From Candidatus Avelusimicrobium aviculae (lineage in GTDB: Bacteria > Elusimicrobiota > Elusimicrobia > Elusimicrobiales > Elusimicrobiaceae): a stretch of DNA of 64,000 nucleotides. How positions within the stretch are numbered: position 1 is the first letter of the stretch; each line of letters starts with the position of its first letter. The DNA is taken from assembly GCA_944324655.1 (NCBI GenBank), contig CALUXF010000004.1:1-64000 (forward strand). Reading direction: 5' to 3'. Shown piece by piece: positions 37,097 through 45,672 of this stretch. The position numbers and the translations under genes are program-made. Under the pieces are notes generated by a model, which saw only the letters and a program-made list of their open reading frames with translations, searched no databases and was not told the origin of the DNA.

Positions 37097-37321
37097 ATGA
37101 AGTTTATTATTGCCTTGGAAAATAAGCTGGAAGCCGTAAAGAACGCAGCCTTGTCTTGCTTGAAAAAGAAAGAAGGCCAGAACACCATCGAATACATTTT
37201 GATGTTAGGTGTTGTGGTGGGTATTGCTCTTGCAGTAGGCGTAGCCGTTAAAAAAATGTTGCCGGACGTGTTTGAAAACGTCAAAGCCAAAATCTTGGGC
37301 GGCGTGAACAGCATTGAGTAG
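37097..37321 (+). CDS. flp: Flp-type pilin (probable major subunit)
   Basis: A 74-residue prepilin. The leader KKKEG is followed by QNTIEYILMLGVVVGIALAV, the Flp signature with Glu +5 and Tyr +6 and the hydrophobic helix. A strong ribosome-binding site (AGGAGGAG) precedes the ATG, in keeping with high expression. Cleavage and assembly require a prepilin peptidase that is not in the window. Confidence 0.85.
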   Translation: MKFIIALENKLEAVKNAALSCLKKKEGQNTIEYILMLGVVVGIALAVGVAVKKMLPDVFENVKAKILGGVNSIE

Positions 37322-37336
37322 TTTTAAGGTGTAAAA

Positions 37337-37825
37337 ATGAACCTTTTTCGTAGGAGGCGTGGTGGGCAGGTAACCGTGGAGTTGCTGTTAATATTGCCGG
37401 TATTTATGTTGATGATTTTTTTCATCTTGGAATACGGCAATATTGCATACCACACGCTGTTGGCAAATCACGCTTCCTATGAATTTGCCCGTATAGGGGC
37501 TATGGCGGCCGTTAAAGAGCCCAGCGGGCAGCCAAATAATTGGACGGTGCAGCAAAAAATATCCCAAGCCAAACGCCGCGTATTTGGGGCGGCGGGAGAC
37601 AGGATAAAAGTAACTGTAAAGATGGAAACAACGGGCCGGGATCCGTTGTATTCCCCTCACCGCCATCAGGACATTGTGGTGGAGTTAAAATATCCTGTAA
37701 AATTGATTTTTCCCGGGAGCAGTTTTATTTTAGCCAGTAAGCCCCGCAAAGAGGGGATACGTATGATAGAAACCGAGGCGCGCATGCCTGTGGAAAAGAT
37801 GTATTTAAGTACGGATAAACAATAG
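37337..37825 (+). CDS. TadE-like pseudopilin
   Basis: A 162-residue protein with a short basic leader, processing site RGG then QVTVELLLILPVF and one membrane helix, the TadE/TadF pattern. The C-terminal 120 residues would be extracytoplasmic. TadE-like proteins are minor pilin-like parts of the Tad apparatus. Confidence 0.82.
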   Translation: MNLFRRRRGGQVTVELLLILPVFMLMIFFILEYGNIAYHTLLANHASYEFARIGAMAAVKEPSGQPNNWTVQQKISQAKRRVFGAAGDRIKVTVKMETTGRDPLYSPHRHQDIVVELKYPVKLIFPGSSFILASKPRKEGIRMIETEARMPVEKMYLSTDKQ

Positions 37826-37860
37826 ATTTTTATTAATTAACAGCGTTTTAAGGAGAATTT

Positions 37861-38613
37861 ATGAAAAAAGGAGTATTCTTGCCGTTTATCGTGGCGCTTG
37901 GCGCGGCGTTGGTGTATTTGTTAATTGTTAACAGCGCGTCCAGCAAATTAGAAAATGACAAAGTCATTAAACGTGTTTTTGTGCCTATCCGGGACATAAA
38001 AGAACGGGAAGTGATTAAAAGAGATTCCATTAAATGGGTTCCCATACCGGCTAAATATGTACAAAAAGACGCGTTAACTTATTCTACCGATTCGGATTTT
38101 GCATCCATTGAAAACGCTGTTGCCCGTATTCAGATTCCCAAAGGGAACCAAATTTCAAAATATGCCATCACTTCGTTATCCCCGGAAGCGGGGCTTTCCA
38201 GTAAAATTCCGGCCAGAATGAGGGGTTTTATCATCCGGGTGGATTCTGCTTCCGCGGGGATGATTAAACCGGATGACAACGTGGATATTTTATTAACGTT
38301 TTCTGCCGTGATGAAGAACGGTTCTCCCCAAAAAGTAACGGTAACCCTTTTACAGAATATTAAAGTGTTGGGCGTCGGCGCGAACTTGGGCCAAGGTTTG
38401 GATGCCAAGAGTGCCGCCGGCTTGCAAAGCAAAGAGGAAGAAGCCGCCGCGTATACGGATAGCTCCACTTTGTCTTTGGCTCTTTCCCCGCGTGACGCGC
38501 AGTATTTGGCGTTGGCGCAGTCCGAAGGGGAAATTTCCGTCATCTTGCGTTCTCCCGGAGATGGGACCAACTACTTGATGGAAATTGCTACATTTGAAAA
38601 ATTATTTCAGTAA
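37861..38613 (+). CDS. cpaB: Pilus assembly protein CpaB/RcpC
   Basis: CpaB proteins sit in the periplasm and support the Tad secretin. The 250-residue product has an N-terminal membrane anchor (about 5-25), a SAF domain (VPIRDIKEREVIKRDSIKWV, residues about 42-110) and the RcpC domain with SAGMIKPDDNVDILLTF and a late LALSPRDAQYLALAQSEGEI. AAGGAG precedes the ATG. Confidence 0.9.
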   Translation: MKKGVFLPFIVALGAALVYLLIVNSASSKLENDKVIKRVFVPIRDIKEREVIKRDSIKWVPIPAKYVQKDALTYSTDSDFASIENAVARIQIPKGNQISKYAITSLSPEAGLSSKIPARMRGFIIRVDSASAGMIKPDDNVDILLTFSAVMKNGSPQKVTVTLLQNIKVLGVGANLGQGLDAKSAAGLQSKEEEAAAYTDSSTLSLALSPRDAQYLALAQSEGEISVILRSPGDGTNYLMEIATFEKLFQ

Positions 38614-38625
38614 ATAGGAACCATC

Positions 38626-39372
38626 ATGATAAAAACAAACTTTATTACTAAGATATCTGTAGCCGTGTTTTTAGTGGCCATGTTGGCCCCGTGCGTGCAC
38701 GCAAAAAAGACCCGTTTGGTATCTGTCAGCGCAGACGTGGTTGAAATTGCCGGCTCCATGAGCTCTGTTAAAGGTTTTGCATGGAACCAAATCTTTGACT
38801 TTGAGGAAGCCGCCATCCCGGGTATTTTTTCACTGGGCGATTTTGAACGTAAAACGGCGGTGGCTACCCGTCTTAGACTTATGGAAAACGAGGGCCGCGC
38901 GCAGATTTTATCCAACCCCAAAATTGTTACCAGTTCCGGCAACCAAGCCAACATTTCCGTGGGCGGACGTATTCCCTACCCGGTGGTGAACAGCCAGGGC
39001 GCCGTGGGTACGCAGATGGAAACCTATGGGGTATTATTAAACGTAACTCCCACCATTATTCCGGAACGCGGAAACATTATTGATTTACAGCTGGAATTAA
39101 AAGTGTCCCAGCCGGACTATTCCCGCGCTATTATGATTGGTACTTCCACCTCTTACTCTATTTTGGAACGTTTGGTGCAAACCCATGTAGAACTTAACAG
39201 CGGGGAAACCTTGGTTATTGGTGGTTTAAAAAGCAGCAGCCGCAACGTGTCGGAAGACCGCGTGCCGTTTTTAGGCCGTTTGCCTTTAATTGGTTTATTC
39301 TTTAAGAGCAAAGACGTAACGGAAGACCAGCGTTCTTTGTTCCTGTTTGTAACGGTAGAGGTAGTTGAATAG
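38626..39372 (+). CDS. Short Tad secretin (CpaC/RcpA-like, secretin core only)
   Basis: The outer membrane channel of the Tad system. The 248-residue product has a signal peptide and then almost only the C-terminal secretin domain: RAQILSNPKIVTSSGNQANI, GVLLNVTPTII, LNSGETLVIGGL and PFLGRLPLIGLFFKS. CpaC proteins are usually well over 400 residues with N-terminal BON/N domains, which are absent. The short form could rely on CpaB or on the large envelope proteins downstream for periplasmic contacts. Confidence 0.87.
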   Translation: MIKTNFITKISVAVFLVAMLAPCVHAKKTRLVSVSADVVEIAGSMSSVKGFAWNQIFDFEEAAIPGIFSLGDFERKTAVATRLRLMENEGRAQILSNPKIVTSSGNQANISVGGRIPYPVVNSQGAVGTQMETYGVLLNVTPTIIPERGNIIDLQLELKVSQPDYSRAIMIGTSTSYSILERLVQTHVELNSGETLVIGGLKSSSRNVSEDRVPFLGRLPLIGLFFKSKDVTEDQRSLFLFVTVEVVE

Positions 39373-39377
39373 AGTTT

Positions 39378-41684
39378 ATGGCTGAACAGGACCCTTCTTT
39401 AAAAACAGACGCTAAAATCATTACTTTCTCCGGCCCAAAAGAAGGGGCGGGGAAGACCACCCTTGTGCTTAACTTAGCGTTAGGTTGGGCGGGTATTCAG
39501 AAAAGGCCTGTTCTTATTGTTCCGCTGGATCCGCTGGCGCGCCAAGAACATAGTTTTTATTTAAATATTAAAAAACCCGTCAGCGTGGCGGATATTTTGC
39601 GTACGCTGGGCAACACGAATATTGCGGTAGTGGGGGGGCTTTTGCGCGGGAAAATATCCATGTCCCAATGGGGGGTGGGTGTTTTGCCTTTGGGCAACAG
39701 CCGTGCGCAAGTGGCCAGCATCAGCCCTAAAATTTTAATTCCTATTTTATCCCGTCTTTCCCAAACATTTGATATCTTTTTAGATGTGGACTCCAGTTTC
39801 CCCATGCAAGCGTTTGCTTTTGATATTTCTGATAAAATCTTTTGGGTTACGCATGCCACGCGTTCGCATTTAAATTCTACCATACAACTTTTTAACGATT
39901 ATAAAGAGCAGCGCTATCCGCTGGAACGCATTAACGTTATTTGCAATTCCTACGATACCCCCGGCTCTATTCCTTATGAAGAAATGGAACGGGTGTATAC
40001 CTCGCTTTTGGGGCGTAATATTGATGTGTTTTTGCCGTGGGACGAAGGCATTATGGCTTCGTCCAACCGCCGTGAAATAGAAATTATTGTCAATCCGCAA
40101 AGCGAGTGGATAAAAGGCCTGCGTTTGATTTTAGCCCAAATACGCGATTTGAAACCCGTCCCGAAAGACTGGGTGGCGCAGGTTTCTGATGAAGAATTTA
40201 CCCAAGCCGCCAAAGAAATTTGGAGCCCCGTCTTATTCCAAGGCGGTGAAACCAAGACGGAAAACTCCCACGTCGCGGTGGAAGAAGAATCCTCTTCTTC
40301 CGCTAAGACAAAAATGTCTTTTTGGGATGATTTAAAGCAAAAAATCCACAAAGAAGTGGTTCGTACGCTGGAAATTGAGCATATTGTGGTTAGCGAGGAG
40401 AGTTCCGCCAGTGAGCAGACCCGCAAGCGCGTGGCGGCCATTGTGGATGATATCTTGCAGAAACAACCTAATTTGCAATTTTCGCGTGATCAGCGCGTAC
40501 GTTTTAGTTCAGAACTGTTAGATGAAATTTTGGGTTTAGGGCCGCTTGAAAATTTAATGCGTGACCCCAGCGTTACCGAAATCATGGTGAACGCTTTTGA
40601 CAAGATTTTTATAGAACAGAAAGGTAAACTGACGCTTACCAAATATAAATTCCGCAATAATGACCAAGTGGTACAGGTGATTAAGCGTATTGTGTCTCCC
40701 TTGGGGCGCCGTATTGACGAGTCCGTTCCGCTGGTGGACGCGCGTTTAAAAGACGGTTCCCGTGTAAACGCCATTATAGCGCCGCTGGCGGTTTCCGGCC
40801 CTACGCTTACCATCCGCCGTTTCTCCCAAAAACCTTTTGGCCCGGAAGATTACTTCCGCTTTGGCACCATTAGCCGGGAATGTATGGATTTCTTGGAAAA
40901 ATGCGTGCGTATCCGCAAAAATATCATTGTCTGCGGTGGTACGGGTACCGGTAAAACTACATTTTTAAATGCTTTATCCGGTTATATCGCCAATGACGAA
41001 CGTATTATTACGGTGGAAGATACGGCCGAACTTCGTTTGCAGCAGCCGCACTGGGTGTCTTTGGAAAGCCGCCCGCCAAACGTGGAAGGAAAAGGTGCCA
41101 TTACTATTCAAGATTTGGTAAAGAACTGTTTGCGTATGCGTCCGGACCGCATTGTAGTAGGGGAGTGCCGCGGCGGCGAAGCGTTGGACATGTTACAAGC
41201 CATGAACACGGGTCACGAAGGGTCTTTAACCACTATTCACGCCAATACTCCCCGCGACGGGCTGTCCCGTTTGGAAGCCATGTGCATGCAAACCGGAGCG
41301 GACTTGCCTATTTTCGCTATTCGGGAGATGATTTCTTCTGCTGTTAACATGATTGTGCAGCTTTCCCGTTTTTCTGACGGGTCCAGAAAAGTAACGTATA
41401 TTACGGAGATGACCGGCCAGAAAAACAATGAAATCCAATCCGTAGATTTATTTCGTTATGTACAAACCGGCGTGGATGAAAATGGAAAAGTGCAGGGTTT
41501 CTTTGCTCCCACGGGAAATATCCCTTCTTTCTTTAATGATTTTAAAGCAAAAGGGGTGCCTCTGCCGGAAGATATTTTTACTAAAAACGCGGTTCCGTTT
41601 GATGAAAACGGCAAACCCATGATCACCCAGGCGCAGTCAGCGGGCGGCTCGGCGGTGCCTCCGCCTCCCCCAGCGGCAAAATGA
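39378..41684 (+). CDS. Fused CpaE-like ParA/MinD ATPase and CpaF/TadA pilus ATPase
   Basis: One 768-residue protein joins two usually separate Tad parts. Residues 1-285 are a MinD/ParA-type domain with a deviant Walker A (GPKEGAGKTTL) and LDVDSSF, as in CpaE/TadZ localisation proteins. A linker with a Glu/Ser run follows. Residues about 310-740 are the secretion ATPase: GPLENLMRDPSVTEIMVN, Walker A GGTGTGKTTFLNALSG, Asp box, VGECRGGEALDMLQAMNTGHEGS and the His box TIHANTPRD. No stop or restart is seen between them. The fusion should tie pole or site localisation to pilus extrusion. Confidence 0.93.
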   Translation: MAEQDPSLKTDAKIITFSGPKEGAGKTTLVLNLALGWAGIQKRPVLIVPLDPLARQEHSFYLNIKKPVSVADILRTLGNTNIAVVGGLLRGKISMSQWGVGVLPLGNSRAQVASISPKILIPILSRLSQTFDIFLDVDSSFPMQAFAFDISDKIFWVTHATRSHLNSTIQLFNDYKEQRYPLERINVICNSYDTPGSIPYEEMERVYTSLLGRNIDVFLPWDEGIMASSNRREIEIIVNPQSEWIKGLRLILAQIRDLKPVPKDWVAQVSDEEFTQAAKEIWSPVLFQGGETKTENSHVAVEEESSSSAKTKMSFWDDLKQKIHKEVVRTLEIEHIVVSEESSASEQTRKRVAAIVDDILQKQPNLQFSRDQRVRFSSELLDEILGLGPLENLMRDPSVTEIMVNAFDKIFIEQKGKLTLTKYKFRNNDQVVQVIKRIVSPLGRRIDESVPLVDARLKDGSRVNAIIAPLAVSGPTLTIRRFSQKPFGPEDYFRFGTISRECMDFLEKCVRIRKNIIVCGGTGTGKTTFLNALSGYIANDERIITVEDTAELRLQQPHWVSLESRPPNVEGKGAITIQDLVKNCLRMRPDRIVVGECRGGEALDMLQAMNTGHEGSLTTIHANTPRDGLSRLEAMCMQTGADLPIFAIREMISSAVNMIVQLSRFSDGSRKVTYITEMTGQKNNEIQSVDLFRYVQTGVDENGKVQGFFAPTGNIPSFFNDFKAKGVPLPEDIFTKNAVPFDENGKPMITQAQSAGGSAVPPPPPAAK

Positions 41685-41697
41685 CACGGAGTTTTAA

Positions 41698-43383
41698 ATG
41701 AGAAAGAACTTTTTATCTTTCATTTTGGTTACTGTTTTGGTCTTAGGCTTGTTTTTGGCCCCGGTGTCTGTATCGGCCCGCGGGCTGGGCAAAGCCGATA
41801 AAAACCGCATAGAATGCGCCAAAGAAAAAATGCGTATATTGGCGGAGATGTTTGATGTAAAATTACCCCTTGATAAAAAAACGCAGGAATTGCCGGCGCA
41901 GTGCTCTAATGCCGGAGCGGTGGTAAAGCCTCCCAAATGGTTTGTGGAAGGGCAAGATATTAAAACCAAAGACTCAAACGGCCAAATAGTTACCGTTCGT
42001 AAAGAGGCGGAACTGGACCGGATGGATAAAACAAAAGTGGTTTACATCCCCGGGGAAGGCACTTACAGCGAGGCGGATTTGTGGCGCCAGGCGTTTTCTA
42101 ACGTGTATTTGTATTTAGACCGGGCCGCCATGTCCATGGATCCTTCCCAGCCTATTTCGTTAGACCAGTTGGCGCGCGGTTATGTGGGGAACCGTATCAA
42201 TTTAGTGGCTACGTTAGACCGCTTAAATAAAGATTTGCTGTTTGGCTCCAAGCCTTTAATTATGAAAGACAGTATGGACGGACGCGGGCGCGCCATGCTG
42301 GCTACGTTGGAGCTGATTAATAATGAGTTTTTTAGTACGATAGAATCTTTCTCTGCTCCTTCCAAAGAGCGTGAAAACAAATACCGCCAAGCCGTTCAGG
42401 CGGTGGTGGTATTGTCCAACCAGTTGTATACGGAGTTTATGTCCAGCGCGGTGCCTATTTTCCCGCCGGACCCCAAAACCTTGCAAACTACCGCCGCGGA
42501 TAAAATGATGTTTTTTATCATGTTGATTATTGGCAGCGCGTTGGCGGGTTTGTCGGTATTTCTGTTTTTGGAAGTCAAACGCCAAAGTATTGAAATTATG
42601 GTGGAAGAGTATCATACAAAAAGCGTGGCTTGGGCGGAAGATTTTAACAGACAGTTTTTAACGATAGATATCCGTTATATTGTTTTTGGCACCATAGGTA
42701 TTTTTGCGTTGCTGGGGTTGTTTTTTGGCTTCAGCACGGGCGGTTTCAGCGGCGTGTTTGTGTTTTTGGTGTTTGTGGCTATTGGCGTGTTTGCCAGTAT
42801 ACGTATGCCGGAAGCCGTGTTGGACTCGCTTAAAAAAGCGCGCGGGCGCAAAATTAATGCCCAGCTGATGGACGCGTTGATTTTGCTTTCCAACTCGTTG
42901 CGTTCCGGTATGGATATTGTGCAAGGTTTTGAAAAAGTATCTTCGGAAATGCGCCCGCCTATTTCAGATGAATTTGGTTTGGTAATTAAGAACTACCAGC
43001 TGGGTACTCCTTTTGAAAAAGCTTTGGACGGGATGAATGACCGTATAGACAGCCGTATGTTAAGCTATATTATTAAAGCGATTGTCATTCAGAGGCAAGT
43101 CGGCGGTAACTTAACGGTTATTTTTGCCCGCTTGGTGGAAAACATCCGGGAAGAAAGCAAACTGGAAGAAAAATTGCAGGCTATGACGGCCCAGCAAAAA
43201 ATCCAGGCTATTGTGGTAGGTGTTATGCCGTTTTTAATGGTGGGCGTGATGTTCCTGTTCCGCCCGGATGAAATGATTTCTTTTTATGCCAGCCCGTTGG
43301 GAATGATTCTGTTTTTATTCTGTGTCGTGTGGATTGCCATTGGCATGAAGATTATTAAGAAAGTGGGCGAGGTGAAAGTATAA
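41698..43383 (+). CDS. tadB: TadB inner membrane platform protein with exported N-terminal domain
   Basis: Residues about 265-561 match TadB/GspF-like platform proteins: several membrane helices, LMDALILLSNSLRSGMDIVQGFE, GTPFEKALDGMNDRI and QRQVGGNLTVIF. TadB is normally about 300 residues; here 561. The extra N-terminus has a signal peptide (1-24) and about 240 polar residues that should lie in the periplasm, up to a membrane helix near 262-285. Overlaps tadC by one base. Confidence 0.88.
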   Translation: MRKNFLSFILVTVLVLGLFLAPVSVSARGLGKADKNRIECAKEKMRILAEMFDVKLPLDKKTQELPAQCSNAGAVVKPPKWFVEGQDIKTKDSNGQIVTVRKEAELDRMDKTKVVYIPGEGTYSEADLWRQAFSNVYLYLDRAAMSMDPSQPISLDQLARGYVGNRINLVATLDRLNKDLLFGSKPLIMKDSMDGRGRAMLATLELINNEFFSTIESFSAPSKERENKYRQAVQAVVVLSNQLYTEFMSSAVPIFPPDPKTLQTTAADKMMFFIMLIIGSALAGLSVFLFLEVKRQSIEIMVEEYHTKSVAWAEDFNRQFLTIDIRYIVFGTIGIFALLGLFFGFSTGGFSGVFVFLVFVAIGVFASIRMPEAVLDSLKKARGRKINAQLMDALILLSNSLRSGMDIVQGFEKVSSEMRPPISDEFGLVIKNYQLGTPFEKALDGMNDRIDSRMLSYIIKAIVIQRQVGGNLTVIFARLVENIREESKLEEKLQAMTAQQKIQAIVVGVMPFLMVGVMFLFRPDEMISFYASPLGMILFLFCVVWIAIGMKIIKKVGEVKV

Positions 43384-44276
43384 TGGAAGTGTCATTGGGG
43401 TTGCGTTTAATATTGGGTTGTTGTGCGATTATCGGCACCATTGCTTTGTTCATTGGGGTGTTGGCTTTGCTGTCTCCCAAAGAAGAAAAAGAAGCTTTGG
43501 TGGACGTTGCCGTGCGCCGTTTCAAGTCCACTTCCAGCTTTTCCAAATTAAATCCGGACAAATTTTTTGACCGCTTGGCTTTGTTTTTTCTGCACACTTT
43601 CCATTTAGAAAAATCGTTGGAGGAAATGCATCTCCAGCTGGGCAGCCCGGATACCCCGCAGCCGGTGGATATTTTATATCTCAAAGTAGGCTTGGCGATT
43701 GCGTTTCCGGTGGGGGCGTTGATTATTTTTCAAAGTTTTATCATGACGATTATCGCTTTTCCGGTAGGTTTTTATTTGCCGGACCTGATATTGAAAAGCA
43801 AAATTCAAAAACGTCAGGCTGAAATATTGGGAAATTTCTCCACCACGGTGGATTTGGCGGCTTTGATTATTGAGTCCGGTTTGGATTATTTAATCGCGTT
43901 TGAACGTATTATTAAAATTGCGAAGGAAAAAACCATTTTGGAAGAGGAATTGGAAAAAACCCTCAATGAAATTAAATTAGGCTATTCCCGGCGCGAAGCG
44001 ATGGACCGTCTGGCGGCCCGCACCGGGGTGCAGGAAGTTCGCTCCTTGGTAGGTCTTATTAAGCAATCGGATGAGTTGGGTACCAGTTTGGTAGATTTGC
44101 TGCGTAACTTCTCCACGGATTTGCGTTCCCGCCGTTTAAGTTTGGCGGAAAAATTAGCCGCGCAGGCATCTACCAAGATGTTATTCCCGTTGTTTATTTT
44201 CATTTTCCCAACGATTTTTATTTTAATTCTTGCCCCTATGGTCAAAGGTTTGTTTGCGGGCGGGCTTAGTTTTTAA
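43383..44276 (+). CDS. tadC: TadC inner membrane platform protein
   Basis: The second GspF-like platform subunit. 297 residues, with membrane segments at the N-terminus, near 100-140 and at the C-terminus, and the family blocks LGNFSTTVDLAALIIESGLDYL and LIKQSDELGTSLVDLLR. The usual length is about 300. Translationally coupled to tadB (stop and start overlap at TAATG). Confidence 0.9.
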   Translation: MEVSLGLRLILGCCAIIGTIALFIGVLALLSPKEEKEALVDVAVRRFKSTSSFSKLNPDKFFDRLALFFLHTFHLEKSLEEMHLQLGSPDTPQPVDILYLKVGLAIAFPVGALIIFQSFIMTIIAFPVGFYLPDLILKSKIQKRQAEILGNFSTTVDLAALIIESGLDYLIAFERIIKIAKEKTILEEELEKTLNEIKLGYSRREAMDRLAARTGVQEVRSLVGLIKQSDELGTSLVDLLRNFSTDLRSRRLSLAEKLAAQASTKMLFPLFIFIFPTIFILILAPMVKGLFAGGLSF

Positions 44277-44289
44277 AGAGGATTAACCT

Positions 44290-45654
44290 ATGAAAAAACA
44301 TTTCTTGTTTGTTCTATTCGCCTTAACGGCCCTTTCGTCTGTGGCCGCTCCCGTTTTGCGGGAAATTCCGGTTCGGCAGCACGGTAAAGAAGCCGGCATG
44401 CTCTTGGACTTAAGCAAAATTTCCTTAGGCACTTTAAACGATGTGGAAGAACGCAAACAATACCTTTCTACCGTTCAGCTGGAAAAGCAGCGTATTCAAA
44501 ACTATACCTTACGCATGGTGTATGAAAACGCCTACCAGTTGTATAAACAAGGGGATTACCAGCGCGCGCAAGAGCTGGCCCAAACCATTTTAAGTATTGA
44601 CCCTAATTTTACCCAAGCCCAAACTTTGGCGTTGCAGGCAAACCATATGGGTACTTATGGCACGGTGTCAGAATCTCAAGTGATAGAAGCCAAATTTCAG
44701 GAGGCGCTGCGCTTGTATGACAGCGGCCGCTTGGTAGAGGCGAATCAAAAACTGGATGAAATTTTAACCATTCGCCCCGGTAACAGCAAAGCCTTGTCTT
44801 GGAAGAAGAAAATCACCGCTGATATTGCGGCGGAATATGTGCGCCGCGGTGACAGAGCGTATGATTCCGGGGATTATCAAAAAGCGTTAGACAACTGGTA
44901 TAACGCCCTTATGATTCGCAAAGATGATGCCAGCTTGGTAACTAAAATTTCCCAGACGGAAAACGTGGTGCGTAAACAGCAGGTGCAGGAATATATGGAA
45001 AAAGCCATGGCCTACTATAACCAAGGCCAGTATGTGGAAGCGTATTCCGTATTTGAGCGCATTATTAAAATTCAACCGGGCGATCAGCGCGTACAAAAAT
45101 ACATGATGCAGCTGAAAGATGAAATTTATGACGGCTATGCCAATGCGGGCAGCAAAGCGTATGGGGTTGGCAAGTATGATTCCGCCATCGCGTATTGGAC
45201 GAAAGCCAAAAAGTGGGGTTCCAACACGGCGGAGATGGATTCTTGGATTAAAAAGGCCCGTAATGCTAAGGAAAATGCGTTGCGTATCGCCCAAGAAAAG
45301 AAATTCCGTTCTGTAAAACGCACCAAGGATGCGCAGGGCAATATTGTGGAAGAAATTATTGAGTCTACTACGGTTACAACCCAGCCGGAAGTGAAGCCGG
45401 AGCCGACGGAACCCTTGCCCGAAACGGTGGGCGTAAATGAGACGTTGCCGGAATTGGCGCCTACTACGGGCCGTGTGTCGGAGGAAGCGCGCGCCGCTTC
45501 CCGCCAAAAATACGTAGAAGGCTTGGACGCTTTCACCCAAGACGATTATGAACGTGCCCGCGCGGCGTGGGTGCAGGCGGTACAGTTAGATCCGGGTAAC
45601 TCGGACGCTGCCATCGGTTTACAGAAAGTGGAAGAATTAACCGGTATACGTTAA
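44290..45654 (+). CDS. TadD-like TPR protein
   Basis: A 454-residue exported protein: signal peptide (1-20), then several TPR-like repeats, e.g. AYQLYKQGDYQRAQELAQTI, ALRLYDSGRLVEANQKLDEI, AMAYYNQGQYVEAYSVFERI and a last one at about 410-445, each ending in a Asp-Pro or Gln-Pro-Gly turn. A Pro/Glu/Thr-rich linker (about 360-400) precedes the last repeat. TadD is the TPR lipoprotein of Tad systems; here no lipobox is seen, so the match is by position and architecture. Confidence 0.72.
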   Translation: MKKHFLFVLFALTALSSVAAPVLREIPVRQHGKEAGMLLDLSKISLGTLNDVEERKQYLSTVQLEKQRIQNYTLRMVYENAYQLYKQGDYQRAQELAQTILSIDPNFTQAQTLALQANHMGTYGTVSESQVIEAKFQEALRLYDSGRLVEANQKLDEILTIRPGNSKALSWKKKITADIAAEYVRRGDRAYDSGDYQKALDNWYNALMIRKDDASLVTKISQTENVVRKQQVQEYMEKAMAYYNQGQYVEAYSVFERIIKIQPGDQRVQKYMMQLKDEIYDGYANAGSKAYGVGKYDSAIAYWTKAKKWGSNTAEMDSWIKKARNAKENALRIAQEKKFRSVKRTKDAQGNIVEEIIESTTVTTQPEVKPEPTEPLPETVGVNETLPELAPTTGRVSEEARAASRQKYVEGLDAFTQDDYERARAAWVQAVQLDPGNSDAAIGLQKVEELTGIR

Positions 45655-45672
45655 TATAGAGGATTTGAGATT

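Noticed and set aside
37097-37321. A Sec-type signal peptide reading for the pilin
   Set aside because: The G-QNTIEY site before the hydrophobic helix fits prepilin processing, not signal peptidase I.
39378-41684. Two separate overlapping genes for CpaE and CpaF
   Set aside because: The frame is continuous and no start with ribosome-binding site is seen near the domain boundary.
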